The translations under genes and the position numbers were made by a program. A DNA stretch of 64,000 bases from Bifidobacterium asteroides (lineage in GTDB: Bacteria > Actinomycetota > Actinomycetes > Actinomycetales > Bifidobacteriaceae): the NCBI RefSeq assembly GCF_019469425.1, contig NZ_CP048272.1, positions 434,001 through 498,000 of the forward strand, given 5' to 3'. The notes below the pieces were generated by a model. It had not been told where the DNA came from. It made no database searches and worked only from the letters and a program-made list of their open reading frames with translations. Below, piece after piece: positions 51,595 through 60,492 of this stretch; positions within the stretch are counted from its first letter, which is position 1; the number at the start of each line of letters is the position of its first letter.

Positions 51595-53172
51595 TCAGCG
51601 GCTCAGGTCCCAGGTGCTGCCAGCTGGTGTGTCCGCCACGGCCACGCCGGCAGCCGTCAGCTGGCTCCGGATGGCATCGGCACGGGCGAAGTCATGATCC
51701 TTTCGTGCCTGTTCGCGTTCCTGCAACTGCTGGCCTACCAAGGCATCCAGGGTGTTCATGGCCCGATTGTCACGGTCGGCTGCAGCCTTGGCCCAGTGGG
51801 GGTCGAGTGGATCAAGTCCGAAGACGTCCAGCATGGCTCTGACCTGAAGCAGGGCATTGGCCAGCCACTTCCGGCCCAGCGTTTCAGAATTGGCATCCAT
51901 CGCCGCGTTGGCTTGACGGATCAGTGCATAGAGGGCAGCCAGACCGCCTGAAACGTTGATGTCGTCATTCATGGCCTGCACAAAGTCCTCTGGCAGATCA
52001 TCCGCGCTCAGTCCCGCCACGCGGGCACGCTCCGGCTGCGCTCCTAGGATCCGCCCGGCCCGGTCCACGAAGTTACGGATGCGCTCGTAGGCGCCTTCGG
52101 CCTCCTGCAGGGACTGGTCGGACCATTCCAGCATGGACCGGTACTGCACCGAGACCAAGGCGTAGCGCACCACCCAGGCTGGATGCTGCGACAGCACCTG
52201 GTCTACTGACAGCCCGTTGCCCAGGGACTTGCTCATCTTCTCGCCCTTCTGAGTCACCCAGGCCGTGTGCATCCATCGATGGGCAAACCCCCAGCCTGCC
52301 GCGTGCGACTGGGCCATCTCGTTCTCGTGATGGGGGAAGCGCAGGTCCAGGCCGCCTCCGTGGATGTCGAAATCCGCACCCAGATAGCGGTGGCTCATGG
52401 CCGAGCACTCCAGATGCCAGCCCGGCCGACCTGTGCCGAAGGGGGTTTGCCAGCGAGCCGTGGGCGGATCGGTGGGCTTGGGCGCCTTCCAAAGTGCGAA
52501 GTCGCGGGGGTCGCGCTTGCCGGGTTCCTCATCGGTGTCGGCATTCTGGCCATCGATGTCGATGCTGGGCCCCAGTCGGTCGTTGGCGGCGGCCTGCTCG
52601 TCAGCGGGCTGGGTACCGGTCTGCTGGTGGGTCAGGGCACCATACTCAGGCCAAGAGGCCACGTCGAAGTAGACGTTGCCTGATGGGCGGCCGTGCTCGT
52701 CGGGCACCACATAGGCGTGGCCACGGTCGATGATGCGCTGAATCAGGTCGATCATCTGGGGGATATGCCCGGTGGCCCTGGGCTCGTACGTGGGCGGCAG
52801 AACTCCCATGGTCTCGTAGGCATGAGTGAATTCGCGCTCGTAGATGTAAGCCCGCTCCCACCAGCGCTGGCCGTTGGCCGCTGCCTTGGTCAGGATTTTG
52901 TCGTCGATGTCAGTCACGTTCCGGATCAGGGTCACCTGGTACCCCAATTTGAGCAGCCAGCGGCGGATTATGTCGAAGGCCAGCGTGGTCCTGATATGGC
53001 CAATGTGGGGCGAGCTCTGCACTGTGGCCCCGCACACGTAGATGCCGACCTTGCCCGGTTCAATGGGTCTGAAGGGAGTCACCTGGTGATCAGCCGTGTC
53101 ATACAGACGCAGACCAGCTGCGGCCAGGCTGACTGAAGCCTTGGAATCATGCGGTTGCGAACTCGTATCCAT
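51595..53172 (-). CDS. cysS: Cysteine--tRNA ligase
   Basis: This is a 525-residue class I synthetase. The HIGH motif is in SPHIGHIRTT (residues 54-63) and KMSKS in EKMSKSLGNG. Zinc ligands are visible at CGATV (Cys47), LECSAMS and the HHENE histidines. Residues about 181-218 are a Gln/Asp/Glu-rich insertion just before the DFALWK segment. ATG 53172 is preferred over an upstream in-frame start at 53265 because the family N-terminus begins there. Confidence 0.95.
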   Translation of the reverse strand: MDTSSQPHDSKASVSLAAAGLRLYDTADHQVTPFRPIEPGKVGIYVCGATVQSSPHIGHIRTTLAFDIIRRWLLKLGYQVTLIRNVTDIDDKILTKAAANGQRWWERAYIYEREFTHAYETMGVLPPTYEPRATGHIPQMIDLIQRIIDRGHAYVVPDEHGRPSGNVYFDVASWPEYGALTHQQTGTQPADEQAAANDRLGPSIDIDGQNADTDEEPGKRDPRDFALWKAPKPTDPPTARWQTPFGTGRPGWHLECSAMSHRYLGADFDIHGGGLDLRFPHHENEMAQSHAAGWGFAHRWMHTAWVTQKGEKMSKSLGNGLSVDQVLSQHPAWVVRYALVSVQYRSMLEWSDQSLQEAEGAYERIRNFVDRAGRILGAQPERARVAGLSADDLPEDFVQAMNDDINVSGGLAALYALIRQANAAMDANSETLGRKWLANALLQVRAMLDVFGLDPLDPHWAKAAADRDNRAMNTLDALVGQQLQEREQARKDHDFARADAIRSQLTAAGVAVADTPAGSTWDLSR

Positions 53173-53263
53173 ATCCTTGAGCCTACCAAGGCTTGCTGAC
53201 TGTCCAAGGGGAAATGCCGAGCCTGTGAACCCGGTCCGACGGCATGTGTGCAAGAATGGAATC

Positions 53264-53989
53264 ATGGCGAAACCTAGGGTGCTGGTGCTTCAGCATGTGG
53301 ATTGGGAAAAGCCGGGTTGCATTCTCGACAATCTTCAGGAGTGCGGGCTGGACACCGAGATCACCAATATCGTGGACGAGAAAAAGCCCGAGCTGCCGCG
53401 CTCGCGCGAGTTGGCAGGACTGGTTATCATGGGCGGGCCCATGTCGGCTGACGATTATGAGCATCACCCCGGACTCAAGGCGGAGACCAAGCTTGCCAAG
53501 GCGGCGATGGCTGCCAACAAGCCCATTCTGGGGATTTGCCTGGGTCATCAGATTCTGGCGCGGGCCCTGGGAAGCACCCTGATGAGGAACCAGGATCCGG
53601 AATACGGTATGGGCCCGATCCGCTGGGTGGGGCAGGACGACGACGTGGCCATGTGGAGCAAGAACACTGATGTGCTGCACTGGCATGCCGACCAGGTCAC
53701 CCTGCCGCCGGGTGCCAAGCTCCTGGCCCGCTCCCAGGCAACCAAGGTTCAGGCTTTTCGGCTCGGATCAGCCTTGGGCCTGCAATTCCATCTGGAGGTG
53801 ACGGCGCCCATCTTCGAGGAGTGGATGCAGGTGCCGAGCATGGTCGGCACGATGAAGAAGTCCAAGATCGCTAAAATGCGTGACGATTTTATGAAAGGGT
53901 TGCCACAGATGCAACCCTTGGCCGACGCAATCTTCTCTGCCTTTGCGGCCAAGTGCTCGACCCAGGCCGCTCAGCTGGCTGCCGCCTGA
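53264..53989 (+). CDS. Class I glutamine amidotransferase-like protein
   Basis: This is a 241-residue protein with the triad of class I amidotransferases: nucleophile Cys in GICLGHQILARALG (about residue 89), His in QFHLEVT and the following Glu. It resembles free-standing GuaA-like GATases of unknown partner. The HWHADQVTLPPGAKLLARS segment is typical of the group. Divergent from cysS and convergent with the ABC-F gene. Substrate unknown. Confidence 0.85.
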   Translation: MAKPRVLVLQHVDWEKPGCILDNLQECGLDTEITNIVDEKKPELPRSRELAGLVIMGGPMSADDYEHHPGLKAETKLAKAAMAANKPILGICLGHQILARALGSTLMRNQDPEYGMGPIRWVGQDDDVAMWSKNTDVLHWHADQVTLPPGAKLLARSQATKVQAFRLGSALGLQFHLEVTAPIFEEWMQVPSMVGTMKKSKIAKMRDDFMKGLPQMQPLADAIFSAFAAKCSTQAAQLAAA

Positions 53990-53991
53990 GG

Positions 53992-55938
53992 CTACTCCAG
54001 CTCTTCCCCGATGGTCAGCCACTCCTTCTCAAGCTGGTCCGACTGCCCGGTCAGATCCTTGAGTTTGCTGTTGAGTTCGTTGAGGCCCTGGTAGTCGCCG
54101 GGGTCGTGTTCAGCCATCTGCCGTTCAAGGTCCTTGCGCCGATCGGCCAGCTTGGCCAGCTTGCGTTCGATGGCAGAGGCCTGCTTGCTCAGATTTCGTC
54201 TGGCGACACGTTCGGCCTTGGCCTGATCGGGATCCTCGGCCTCCTTGGCCGATGTCCGGCCCGGTGCATCCGCAGCTTCCCGATCGGCCGACTCAACCAT
54301 ATCCAGGTAGTCCTGGACGCCGCCGGGCAGGTGAACCACCTTGCCGTTGATCAGCGCAAACTGCTGGTCGGTCACTCGCTCCAGCAGGTAGCGGTCGTGG
54401 GAGACCACGATCAGGGTGCCCGGCCATGAGTCCAGCATGTCTTCCATGACGGCCAGCATGTCGGTATCCAGATCGTTGCCAGGCTCGTCCATGACCAGCA
54501 CGTTGGGCTCGTCCAGCAGGATGAGCAGGAGCTGCATGCGGCGCTTCTGCCCGCCAGACAGGTCGCCGATCCTGGTCATCAGCTGGGAGCTTTCAAAGCC
54601 CAAGCGCTCCATCAATTGGCTGGGTGACACCTCCTTGCCCTCCACCAGATAGGTGGGCTTGTAGCGGCTGAGGACCTCCTTGATCCGATAGCGGTCCAGT
54701 TTCTCCAGTTCGTCCAGACGTTGGGTCAGCACTGCAAAGCGGACAGTCTTGCCTACCTTGACGTGCCCTGCCGTGGGAGCCACGCTGCCGTCAATCAGAC
54801 CCAGCAGAGTGGACTTGCCGGCTCCGTTGGCGCCTACGATGCCGAACCGGTCGCCGGGGCCGATCAGCCAGGTCACGTCGTCCAGGACCTTGTGACCGCT
54901 GATGGTGAGGGTGTCGGCCGCTGCGGTGCCCGGGCGGTCCTTGCCGGGATCGGCGGCCACGGTCACTGATCCCATCAGAGGGCGCTGGGCATGAGGGGAG
55001 GGGACCCTGTCATCCTTGCCTCCTTCGATATCGGAGTCGGCCTCTGGATAGATCTTGGTCACGTCGACCAGGTCCACCACCTGTTTGCCCAAGCGGGAGG
55101 TGGCCATCCGCTTGAGTTCCAGGCTGTTGCGCATGGGCGGCACGTCGGCAATCAGCTCCCGGGCGGCCTTGACGTGGAACTTCTGCTTGGTCGAACGGGC
55201 CCGGGCGCCCCGGGTCAGCCAGGCCAGTTCCTTGCGGGCCAGGTTGCGGCGCTTGGTCTCGGCCAGATCAGCCCGGCGTTCGCGTTCCACCCGTTGAAGC
55301 ATGTAGGCGCTGTAGCCGCCCTCGAAGGGGTCGATGGTTCCGTCGTGCACCTCCCACATGGAGGTGCAGACCTCGTCCAGGAACCAGCGGTCGTGGGTGA
55401 CCAGCAGGAGGGCTCCGGAATTCTTGGCCCAGCGGTTCTTCAGATGCTCGGCCAGCCAGTGGATGGTGAGCAGGTCCAGATGATTGGTCGGCTCATCCAG
55501 GGCCAGGATGTCCCAATCCGGAAGCAGCAGCCGGGCCAAGTCCACCCTGCGGCGCTGACCGCCGGACAATGTGCCTACCTTGGCTTCCAGCTCCATGCCG
55601 CCCAGAAGGGATTCGACGATTTCGCGCGATCTGGGATCGGCAGCCCACTCGTAGTCTTGCCGATCCTCCAAGGCCGCCCTGCGGACCGTGTCCTCGTCCT
55701 TCAGGGGATCGCGCTGGTCCAGCATGCCGAAGGTGAGACCATTGCGCATGGTCACCCGTCCCTGATCGGGTTCCTGGGTGCCCTTCAGAAGGTGCAGCAG
55801 GGTGGACTTCCCGTCGCCGTTTCGGCCCACGATGCCGATCCGGTCCCCCTCGAAGATGCCTTGGGTCACACTCGTGAAGATGGTTTTTGTGGCAAAGGAC
55901 AGGGCGACGTGTTCCAGACCGAGATCATAGATGGGCAT
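53992..55938 (-). CDS. ABC-F family ATPase (Uup-like)
   Basis: This is a 648-residue soluble protein with two ATPase domains and no membrane part. Domain 1 has GRNGDGKST, LSGGQRRRVDLA and LALDEPTNHLD; domain 2 has GANGAGKST, LSGGQKRRMQL and VMDEPGNDLD. Between them lies a linker rich in charged residues with an extra polar stretch (residues 300-345). The C-terminus is a coiled coil of about 80 residues as in Uup. ABC-F proteins act on the ribosome; some protect from antibiotics, but nothing here marks it as a resistance factor. Confidence 0.9.
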   Translation of the reverse strand: MPIYDLGLEHVALSFATKTIFTSVTQGIFEGDRIGIVGRNGDGKSTLLHLLKGTQEPDQGRVTMRNGLTFGMLDQRDPLKDEDTVRRAALEDRQDYEWAADPRSREIVESLLGGMELEAKVGTLSGGQRRRVDLARLLLPDWDILALDEPTNHLDLLTIHWLAEHLKNRWAKNSGALLLVTHDRWFLDEVCTSMWEVHDGTIDPFEGGYSAYMLQRVERERRADLAETKRRNLARKELAWLTRGARARSTKQKFHVKAARELIADVPPMRNSLELKRMATSRLGKQVVDLVDVTKIYPEADSDIEGGKDDRVPSPHAQRPLMGSVTVAADPGKDRPGTAAADTLTISGHKVLDDVTWLIGPGDRFGIVGANGAGKSTLLGLIDGSVAPTAGHVKVGKTVRFAVLTQRLDELEKLDRYRIKEVLSRYKPTYLVEGKEVSPSQLMERLGFESSQLMTRIGDLSGGQKRRMQLLLILLDEPNVLVMDEPGNDLDTDMLAVMEDMLDSWPGTLIVVSHDRYLLERVTDQQFALINGKVVHLPGGVQDYLDMVESADREAADAPGRTSAKEAEDPDQAKAERVARRNLSKQASAIERKLAKLADRRKDLERQMAEHDPGDYQGLNELNSKLKDLTGQSDQLEKEWLTIGEELE

Positions 55939-55981
55939 GATTCACCAATCTACTGCCTGCCTTGGATGGGAGCCCTGAGGA

Positions 55982-56536
55982 TCAGCGGTCGGTGATCTGT
56001 GAGCCCAGCACCCTCTCGCTCAGCGCCCGAGGGCCTCGCGTGACGGCTACAGCGCCCGACCGGACCAGCTCGATGATGCCGAAGGGCCGCAGCAGACGCA
56101 GCAGGGCCTCCAGTTTGCCTTCGGCCCCAGTGGCCTCGATGGTCAGTGACTCGGGGTGCACGTCGACAACACGCACGCGGAAGAGTTTGACGATCTCCAG
56201 CACATCGGAGCGGTTGCGTTCGTTGGCTTTGACCTTGATCATGACCAGCTCGCGCTCCACGGCCTCGTCGCCCTTGAGCTCGACGATCTTGAGCACGTGC
56301 AGCAGCTTGTTGAGCTGTTTGATGATCTGCTCCAGGGGGACGGCCTCCACGTCTGCAGTGACCGTGATCCGAGAGATGTCGCCCCGCTCGGTGGACGAGA
56401 CGGACAGGGAGTTGATGTTGAAGGCGCGCCGGGCGAACAGGCCGGCCACCCTGGCCAGGACGCCGGGGCGGTTCTCGACCAGGACGGAAAGGGTGTGCCG
56501 CTCGGAGCCGGGCTTGGATGCTGGATAATTGGCCAT
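55982..56536 (-). CDS. ilvN: Acetolactate synthase small (regulatory) subunit
   Basis: This is a 184-residue protein. The N-terminal ACT domain (HTLSVLVENRPGVLARVAGLFARRAFNI) binds valine for feedback control; the C-terminal domain (ERELVMIKVKA, TGAEGKLEALLRLLRPFGI) activates the large subunit. AAAGGGG precedes ATG 56536. It starts 14 bases after ilvB and completes the ilvBN operon. An in-frame extension upstream overlaps ilvB and is unsupported. Confidence 0.95.
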   Translation of the reverse strand: MANYPASKPGSERHTLSVLVENRPGVLARVAGLFARRAFNINSLSVSSTERGDISRITVTADVEAVPLEQIIKQLNKLLHVLKIVELKGDEAVERELVMIKVKANERNRSDVLEIVKLFRVRVVDVHPESLTIEATGAEGKLEALLRLLRPFGIIELVRSGAVAVTRGPRALSERVLGSQITDR

Positions 56537-56550
56537 GTGGTGCCCCTTTC

Positions 56551-58491
56551 CTACTTGTTCATGCGACCGGCGGCATCGTTGGCCATGGCTGCCCGGTCGG
56601 CTCCGGTCTGCTGGTGCGGCTCGGGCTGCTCCTGTTCCGGACGGATGCCGGCCAGGGGCTGCACGCCCGGCTTGTAGATGATGGTGTCGTTGGAGGCGCC
56701 TGCCGGGACCATGGGCCATACCATGGCATCCTTCCAGACGCGGAAGTCGATCAGGACCGGCCGGTCGGTCACTGCGTTGGCCTTATCAATGGCTTCCAGG
56801 GCCTGCTCCTGGGTAAAGGCCCGCAGTCCCAGGCAGCCATAGGCCTCGGCCAGCTTGACGAAGTCGGGGATGCCGTTGCCGTCTGTGGGCTTGTCGCCGC
56901 CGTCCTCCAAGTCGGTCTGGGAGTAGTGGCTGCCATAGAAGAGGGTCTGCCACTGACGGACCATGCCGTAGACCGAGTTGTTGAGTATGGCGATGCGGAT
57001 GGGCAGTCCCGCCTGCTGAGCTGTGGCCAGCTCCTCGGAGGTCATCTGGAAGGAGCCGTCCCCGTCAACCAGCCAGACAGGCCGTGGATCCTCCTGTTCC
57101 CTGGTACCAATGGCTGTGCCGATGGCGGCGGGCAGACCGTAGCCCATGGTCCCCAGTCCGCAGGAGGAGACCCAGGAGCGGGTGCGTTCGAAGTCGATGA
57201 ACTGGCTGGCCCACATCTGGTGTTGACCTACGCCGGATACCCAGATGGTATTCGGATCGGCCTTGTTGCTCAGGGTCTGGACCACCCACTGGGGAGCCAG
57301 CGTGCCGTCCGGGCTGGGCTCAAAGGTGGTGGGATAGTCGTGCCGCCAGCCGTCGATCAGCCGCCACCAGGGCTTGAGGTCGGGCTTGCCCCAAGTGCGC
57401 TGGGACGCTTTGAGCGCCGGAATCAGGTCGTCCAGCACCTGGCCCACGTCCCCGACGATGGGTACGTCTGCCTGCCGGTTCTTCCCGATTTCGGCCGGGT
57501 CGATGTCGATGTGGATGACCCTGGCCACTGGGGCGAAGTCCTCCAGGCTGCCGGTCACCCGGTCGTCGAAGCGTGTGCCCACGGCCACCAGCAGGTCGGA
57601 GTGTTGGATGGCTCCGTTGGCGGCCACCGTGCCGTGCATGCCGGGCATTCCCAGAACGGCTGGATCGGAGTCGGGCACGATGCCTCGTGCTGGCAGGGTG
57701 GTGACCATGGGGGCACCGGTAGCTCGAACGAGTTCCTGGATCTGCCGGCGAGCGTCTGATCGGACTGCGCCGCCGCCCACATAGAGGACTGGTCTGTGCG
57801 ACTGGACCAGGAGTCGGGCGGCATCATCCAGGACGTGCCCGTGCGCACGCGTCACCGGGTTGTAGCCGGGCAGAATCATCTCCTGGGGCCAGGAGTAGAG
57901 CATTTTGCCGTTCTGGGCCGTCTTGCTCAGGTCCACTACTACAGGGCCGGGCCTTCCCGAGCGGGCGATGTGGTAGGCCTCGGTCATGACCCGGGGAATG
58001 TCCTGGGCTTTGGTCACCAGATAGGAGTGTTTGGCCACCGGGTAGGTGATGCCCACGATGTCGGCCTCCTGAAAGGCATCGGTGCCAATGGAGTCCACAC
58101 CCACCTGGCCGGTCACCACTACCAGGGGCACCGAGTCCATCATGGCATCGGCTATGGGGGTGACCATGTTTGTGGCCCCGGGGCCCGAGGTCACCAGACA
58201 GACCCCCACCTTGCCCGTGGAGACGGCATAGCCCTCGGCTGCGTGCCCGGCGGCCTGCTCGTGGCGGGTCAGCGTGAAGTTGAAACGCACCTGCTCGTCG
58301 ATGGCGTCGTAGGTGGGCAGGATGGCCCCTCCTGGAACGCCGAAGACCTGCGTGACCCCTAGATCCTCCAGGGACCGAATCAGCGCCTGAGCTCCCGTCA
58401 TGGGCTCACCCTGGGCGGGAACATCCTTGTCGTCGGGGCCCCAGTTCCTGGGTACCGAACTGAATGCTTGCAGAGGTGTCGGCAGACTCAT
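56551..58491 (-). CDS. ilvB: Acetolactate synthase large (catalytic) subunit
   Basis: This is a 646-residue thiamine-diphosphate enzyme that condenses pyruvate (or pyruvate and 2-oxobutyrate), the first common step to valine, isoleucine and leucine. The activating Glu is in TRHEQAAGHAAEGYA, and the TPP motif is GDGSFQMTSEEL...ILNN. The C-terminal extension is Gln/Glu-rich. ATG 58491 follows AGAGGAAAC; the frame is open upstream to 58740 without support. Confidence 0.95.
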   Translation of the reverse strand: MSLPTPLQAFSSVPRNWGPDDKDVPAQGEPMTGAQALIRSLEDLGVTQVFGVPGGAILPTYDAIDEQVRFNFTLTRHEQAAGHAAEGYAVSTGKVGVCLVTSGPGATNMVTPIADAMMDSVPLVVVTGQVGVDSIGTDAFQEADIVGITYPVAKHSYLVTKAQDIPRVMTEAYHIARSGRPGPVVVDLSKTAQNGKMLYSWPQEMILPGYNPVTRAHGHVLDDAARLLVQSHRPVLYVGGGAVRSDARRQIQELVRATGAPMVTTLPARGIVPDSDPAVLGMPGMHGTVAANGAIQHSDLLVAVGTRFDDRVTGSLEDFAPVARVIHIDIDPAEIGKNRQADVPIVGDVGQVLDDLIPALKASQRTWGKPDLKPWWRLIDGWRHDYPTTFEPSPDGTLAPQWVVQTLSNKADPNTIWVSGVGQHQMWASQFIDFERTRSWVSSCGLGTMGYGLPAAIGTAIGTREQEDPRPVWLVDGDGSFQMTSEELATAQQAGLPIRIAILNNSVYGMVRQWQTLFYGSHYSQTDLEDGGDKPTDGNGIPDFVKLAEAYGCLGLRAFTQEQALEAIDKANAVTDRPVLIDFRVWKDAMVWPMVPAGASNDTIIYKPGVQPLAGIRPEQEQPEPHQQTGADRAAMANDAAGRMNK

Positions 58492-58708
58492 GTTTCCTCT
58501 CGACCTCCAGACTGCGCGCCGACCTGCGGCCGTGCATGTCGAAATATGAACCTGTCGGAGCGTCGGCGGTGTGGGCGGACGAATCCCGATCAGGAGGAGG
58601 CGCCTATGCCGTTCGTGACGGCATGCCTCCAGGTTATCCCCATAGTCTAAACAGGGGTCTGGTCGGGGCGTTGGCGCAGTACCGCATGCCGGAATTTCGG
58701 ATGGATTC

Positions 58709-59509
58709 TCAGGAGGATTGCTCGGCGCGCAGGGTCGCAAGCAGATCCTGGTCGTCCAGCCGCTTCCACCCCTGGGCGGCAGCAGCCAGCTGGGCCTTCC
58801 GCTTGCTGCTGGCCTGGCCCTTGCCGATCACGGTCCCGCCGTCCTCCAGGCGCAGCTCGGCGGTGAAAACCTGGGCGTATTCCGGTCCGGAGACCGCCAT
58901 GGCGTACCGCGGTTCGCCCAAGCCCAGCTTGTGGGCCTTGACGGTGATCGAGGTCTTCCAATCCAGAGCCGGCCCTTCGGTGGCTACCTCGGCCAAGGTG
59001 TCGTCAAGAAGGGTATGGACGGTGGTCCTGGCCCCCTCGATGCCGTGCTCCACAAAGACCGATCCGATCAACGATTCGACGGTGTCGCAGAGTATGGAGT
59101 CCTTGTCGGCCCCGCCGTTTTCGCTCTCGCCCCTGCCCAGAAGAATATACTGCCCAAGGTGCAGCTTCTCCCGGGCGATGGCCGACAGGGCCTCCTCGGA
59201 GACCGCCTTGGCCCGCATCTTGGCCAGCTGGCCCTCGGTCATGTCCGGGTGAACCTTGTATAGGGTCTCCGTGGCTACCAGTTCCAGAACCGCGTCGCCC
59301 AAGAACTCCAACCGTTCATTGTTGGGCATGCCCGGGTGCTCATGGGCGAAGGAACGATGGGTCAGGGCGTGCACCAGCAGCTCCGGGCTGATCCTGCCGC
59401 CCAGGGCCTGGAAGAGCTCCTCAGCAGCCTGGTTGCCGGAATCCTCTTGCTCCTGTTCCTCCTGCCGCATGTGGTCTTCCTGATCCTTCCTGGAGCGCCC
59501 TGTCTGCAT
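58709..59509 (-). CDS. rnc: Ribonuclease III
   Basis: This is a 266-residue protein. The signature NERLEFLGDAVLELVATE carries the Mg-binding acidic residues, DTVESLIGSVFVEHG is the second acidic patch, and the C-terminal dsRNA-binding domain ends with GKGQASSKRKAQLAAAAQGW. It cleaves double-stranded RNA, including rRNA precursors. The start is uncertain: ATG 59509 (AGAAGGGG close by) or ATG 59470. The N-terminal tail is Gln/Glu-rich. Confidence 0.94.
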   Translation of the reverse strand: MQTGRSRKDQEDHMRQEEQEQEDSGNQAAEELFQALGGRISPELLVHALTHRSFAHEHPGMPNNERLEFLGDAVLELVATETLYKVHPDMTEGQLAKMRAKAVSEEALSAIAREKLHLGQYILLGRGESENGGADKDSILCDTVESLIGSVFVEHGIEGARTTVHTLLDDTLAEVATEGPALDWKTSITVKAHKLGLGEPRYAMAVSGPEYAQVFTAELRLEDGGTVIGKGQASSKRKAQLAAAAQGWKRLDDQDLLATLRAEQSS

Positions 59510-59551
59510 GGCCCCTTCTCGCTTTCTCGGACTTGCCGTCTGATGATATGG

Positions 59552-59583
59552 AAAAACCCCGCCACCCGTCGATGGCCGGGGTT
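59552..59583 (-). terminator. rpmF terminator
   Basis: Read on the minus strand, AACCCCGGCCA pairs with TGGCGGGGTT (one bulged base), followed by TTTTCC. It lies about 30 bases after the rpmF stop and before rnc. Confidence 0.75.
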
Positions 59584-59612
59584 CTCTCATTGCGTGTCGA
59601 TCGCCGATTGGC

Positions 59613-59807
59613 TCACTTGCTGAACTGCGGACGAATGGCGTCGCGGTAGACGCGCCCGCGGTACATGCCGCAGCTGGGGCATGCCATGTGCGGCAGCGCA
59701 GGAGCTCCGCAATTGGGGCAGGTCACCGTAGCGGCGGCCTGGGTCTTCCAGTTGGCGCGCCGTGAATGGGTGTTGGCGCGCGAAGTCTTGTATTTTGGCA
59801 GTGCCAT
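59613..59807 (-). CDS. rpmF: 50S ribosomal protein L32
   Basis: This is a 64-residue protein with the zinc ribbon CPNCGAP...[10 protein letters not shown] and the N-terminal [20 protein letters not shown], which is specific to L32. GAGGACAAT precedes the ATG. It lies downstream of a DUF177 gene, the usual bacterial neighbour. Confidence 0.96.
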   Translation of the reverse strand: MALPKYKTSRANTHSRRANWKTQAAATVTCPNCGAPALPHMACPSCGMYRGRVYRDAIRPQFSK

Positions 59808-59871
59808 ATTGTCCTCTGTTTCGATCGAATACTTCGAGCTTAAGCGTAGAGCAGTCTATCGCAACCTCCGG

Positions 59872-60492
59872 TCATTCGCCAGCTTGGCCGTCGCTGCCGG
59901 GGTTCTCCTCCTGCTCAAGACGCTGCTTCAGCCCCTCCAGGGCCGCCCAGCGGTCGTCCATCATCTGGTGGTGGTGGTCAGGGTGGTCATTAAGATCCAT
60001 GCCACACTGGGGGCACAGGCCTCGGCAGTCGGGTCGGCATAGGGGCTGCAGGGGCAGGGCCTCCACCAGGGCGTCACGCAGCAGGGCTTCCAGATCCATA
60101 AAGGCGCCCGCGCCGGCCAGGGGATAGGTCTGGCCGCTGGCCTCCTCCTGTTCGGCCAGGATCTCCTCCTTGCCATGGGTCGGCTCCGGTTCGGGTTCCT
60201 TGTAAGGGTAGAAGACCACCGGATCGTCCTGGATGCTGGTGTCCACAGGCCTCAGGCAGCGAGTGCATTCGGTCTTCAGCGGTACGCTGATGTGGGCCTG
60301 CAACAAGAGTCCATCCACCAAGGAGTCGATGTCACCCTCCACATGCACGGGTGTTCCTGCCGGTATACCCACTACTTGGTCGCCGATGCCCTCCGGGGCT
60401 GGAAAATCGCGGTTCACTCGGGTGCTCTGCCCTGCCCGCGTCGACACCTGGGCCACTGAAACCGCCCAGGGGGAATCCTCCGGTCTGCTCAT
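59872..60492 (-). CDS. YceD family protein (DUF177)
   Basis: This is a 206-residue protein. The first Cys pair (TECTRCLRPV, near residue 79) and the second pair (CRPDCRGLCPQCGMDLND) are diagnostic of YceD. Members are always linked to rpmF and are thought to help large-subunit rRNA processing. The middle is acidic with poly-Pro/Glu. The ATG overlaps the upstream gene's stop (ATGA). Confidence 0.9.
   Translation of the reverse strand: MSRPEDSPWAVSVAQVSTRAGQSTRVNRDFPAPEGIGDQVVGIPAGTPVHVEGDIDSLVDGLLLQAHISVPLKTECTRCLRPVDTSIQDDPVVFYPYKEPEPEPTHGKEEILAEQEEASGQTYPLAGAGAFMDLEALLRDALVEALPLQPLCRPDCRGLCPQCGMDLNDHPDHHHQMMDDRWAALEGLKQRLEQEENPGSDGQAGE

Noticed and set aside
58585-58604. Leu-Leu-Leu-Ile codon cluster in frame upstream of ilvB, as a possible attenuator leader peptide
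   Set aside because: No start codon with a ribosome site precedes it, the frame runs into ilvB without a stop, and no terminator-type hairpin follows it.
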